64,000 bases of DNA from an uncultured Alphaproteobacteria bacterium. GTDB lineage: Bacteria > Pseudomonadota > Alphaproteobacteria > HIMB59. The stretch is taken from positions 62,001 to 126,000 of the forward strand of contig CACDYZ010000001.1 in assembly GCA_902557145.1 (NCBI GenBank), given 5' to 3'. Below, in pieces: positions 63,246-64,000 of this stretch (positions are counted from its first letter, which is position 1; every line of letters begins with the position of its first letter). The notes below the pieces were generated by a model, which searched no databases, was not told the origin of the DNA, and saw only the letters and a list, made by a program, of their open reading frames with translations. The translations under genes and the position numbers were made by a program.

Positions 63246-63971
63246 TTAATCTTCCCATTTAAAGCGATCGAAAGATTTAAAAATTTCAAATATGCCTTTT
63301 TCCCATTGTTTTGAAATATATTGATAATCCTCATCATTGATTTCAAGAGACTGCCGATAAACTATTTTTGATAAATTATTTTTATAAACCACCAAGTCGA
63401 TAGGTGGGCCGACAGATAAATCTGCTTTCATTGTGCTATCCATACTTATCAATGCGCACCTGGCAGCATCACCTAAATAGGTATCTGACTTTACTACTCT
63501 ATCTAATATGGGTTTGCCGTACTTAATTTCCCCAATTACAAGATAGGGTTTGAACTCACTAGACTTAATAAAATTTCCTTGAGGATAAACCAAATAAAGA
63601 TCTGATTCTTGATTTTGTATATGCCCACCAACAATAAATGTTGATCCTAACTCCAGAGTTACCTGATTTATGCCATCTGGAGAAGAGTGTTGAACTGTCA
63701 GTCTTCCAATATATTTTGCAATTTCATTGAGGTTGTAAAGATTATTTAAATTATTCCCATTAGTGGGGTCTTCTAAGTCTTTACTAATTGAATTAAAAAC
63801 AGCTTGAGATGTTGCCAAATTACCAGATGTTAAAATAACAATATTTCTATCAATACCATTGTGGACATACATTTTTGTGTAAGAGTTATAATTATCTAAA
63901 CCCGCATGTGTCCTTCTATCTGAGGCAAAAACCATTCCTTCATTAACTTTAATACCCACACAATAGGTCAT
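63246..63971 (-). CDS. Anbu-type proteasome-like peptidase
   Basis: A 241-residue protein of the COG3484 proteasome-type protease group (Anbu). It starts MTYCVGIKVNEGMVFASDRR; after Met removal T2 is the N-terminal nucleophile of the Ntn-hydrolase fold. Further marks: RTHAGLDNYNSYTKMYVHNG, ILTSGNLATSQAVFN, STFIVGGHI and the DLSVGPPIDLVVYKNN block. Anbu forms open helical rings and often clusters with transglutaminase and ATP-grasp/alpha-E genes; none is visible here, though the upstream side is cut by the window. Confidence 0.9.
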   Translation of the reverse strand: MTYCVGIKVNEGMVFASDRRTHAGLDNYNSYTKMYVHNGIDRNIVILTSGNLATSQAVFNSISKDLEDPTNGNNLNNLYNLNEIAKYIGRLTVQHSSPDGINQVTLELGSTFIVGGHIQNQESDLYLVYPQGNFIKSSEFKPYLVIGEIKYGKPILDRVVKSDTYLGDAARCALISMDSTMKADLSVGPPIDLVVYKNNLSKIVYRQSLEINDEDYQYISKQWEKGIFEIFKSFDRFKWED

Positions 63972-64000
63972 AATTTAATTAAATAGCTTATTTCAAAAAA

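Overview
The window is a gene-dense, strongly AT-rich stretch of chromosome from a free-living, genome-streamlined alphaproteobacterium, most likely a marine oligotroph of the SAR11 / HIMB59 (AEGEAN-169) type. That placement is inference. It rests on base composition, very short intergenic gaps, frequent 1-4 base overlaps (TAATG, ATGA, TTGA), and alphaproteobacterial markers: COQ9 divergent from rpsU, a three-subunit pntAA-pntAB-pntB transhydrogenase, a DUF1244 protein beside pyk, a zf-CHCC (NDUFS6-like) protein, plant-type GshA, and a MarR/OmpR/EnvZ cassette divergent from ilvE.

Layout. 1-25.5 kb is mostly core: a two-component system with a MarR regulator, ilvE, moaE-moaD-pgsA-uvrC, selO, a LysR regulator, htpG, pepA, a lipoprotein lytic transglycosylase, gshA-gshB, an AsmA protein, a CaCA antiporter, uvrB, aspC, pyk, a split M3 oligopeptidase and an ABC1 kinase. 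25.6-31.4 kb holds a Zur-like Fur-family regulator with no histidine at all, a 457-bp AT-rich spacer with two Zur-box-like palindromes and two perfect DnaA boxes, and a complete Liv-type ABC importer. 31.4-44.6 kb carries two tiny ORFs, pntAA-AB-B, rpsU/coq9, an aldehyde dehydrogenase plus iron alcohol dehydrogenase pair, an IMPase-family phosphatase, a FrnE-like DsbA protein, a BASS transporter, a 3-hydroxyisobutyrate-dehydrogenase-family enzyme, a thioesterase, an L-2-hydroxyglutarate oxidase and a 1-Cys Bcp. At 44.7 kb, between convergent genes, lies a GC-richer segment with its own promoter and a 10-bp closing stem: a candidate structured ncRNA. 44.8-48.8 kb is a four-gene catabolic operon (ALDH, luciferase-type monooxygenase, alpha/beta hydrolase, DUF1185 protein).

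48.8-59.3 kb is an accessory surface-glycan island. It contains a predicted glycosyltransferase, an FkbM methyltransferase, two related unknown proteins, a UbiA/DprE1/DprE2 set that predicts polyprenyl-phosphate D-arabinofuranose synthesis, and a polytopic GT-C-like protein that may use that donor. The island abuts a tRNA-Thr(GGT). A near-perfect 23-bp copy of the tRNA 3' end lies 1.58 kb away and forms the last codons of the GT-C-like gene. The segment between the copies holds a membrane-anchored sugar-dehydrogenase-like protein. This is an attachment-site signature without an integrase.

59.3-64 kb contains two small membrane proteins, a methyltransferase, a SulP transporter with STAS domain, an unknown protein, a 26-residue peptide with nine cysteines, a 52-residue membrane protein and an Anbu-type proteasome homologue.
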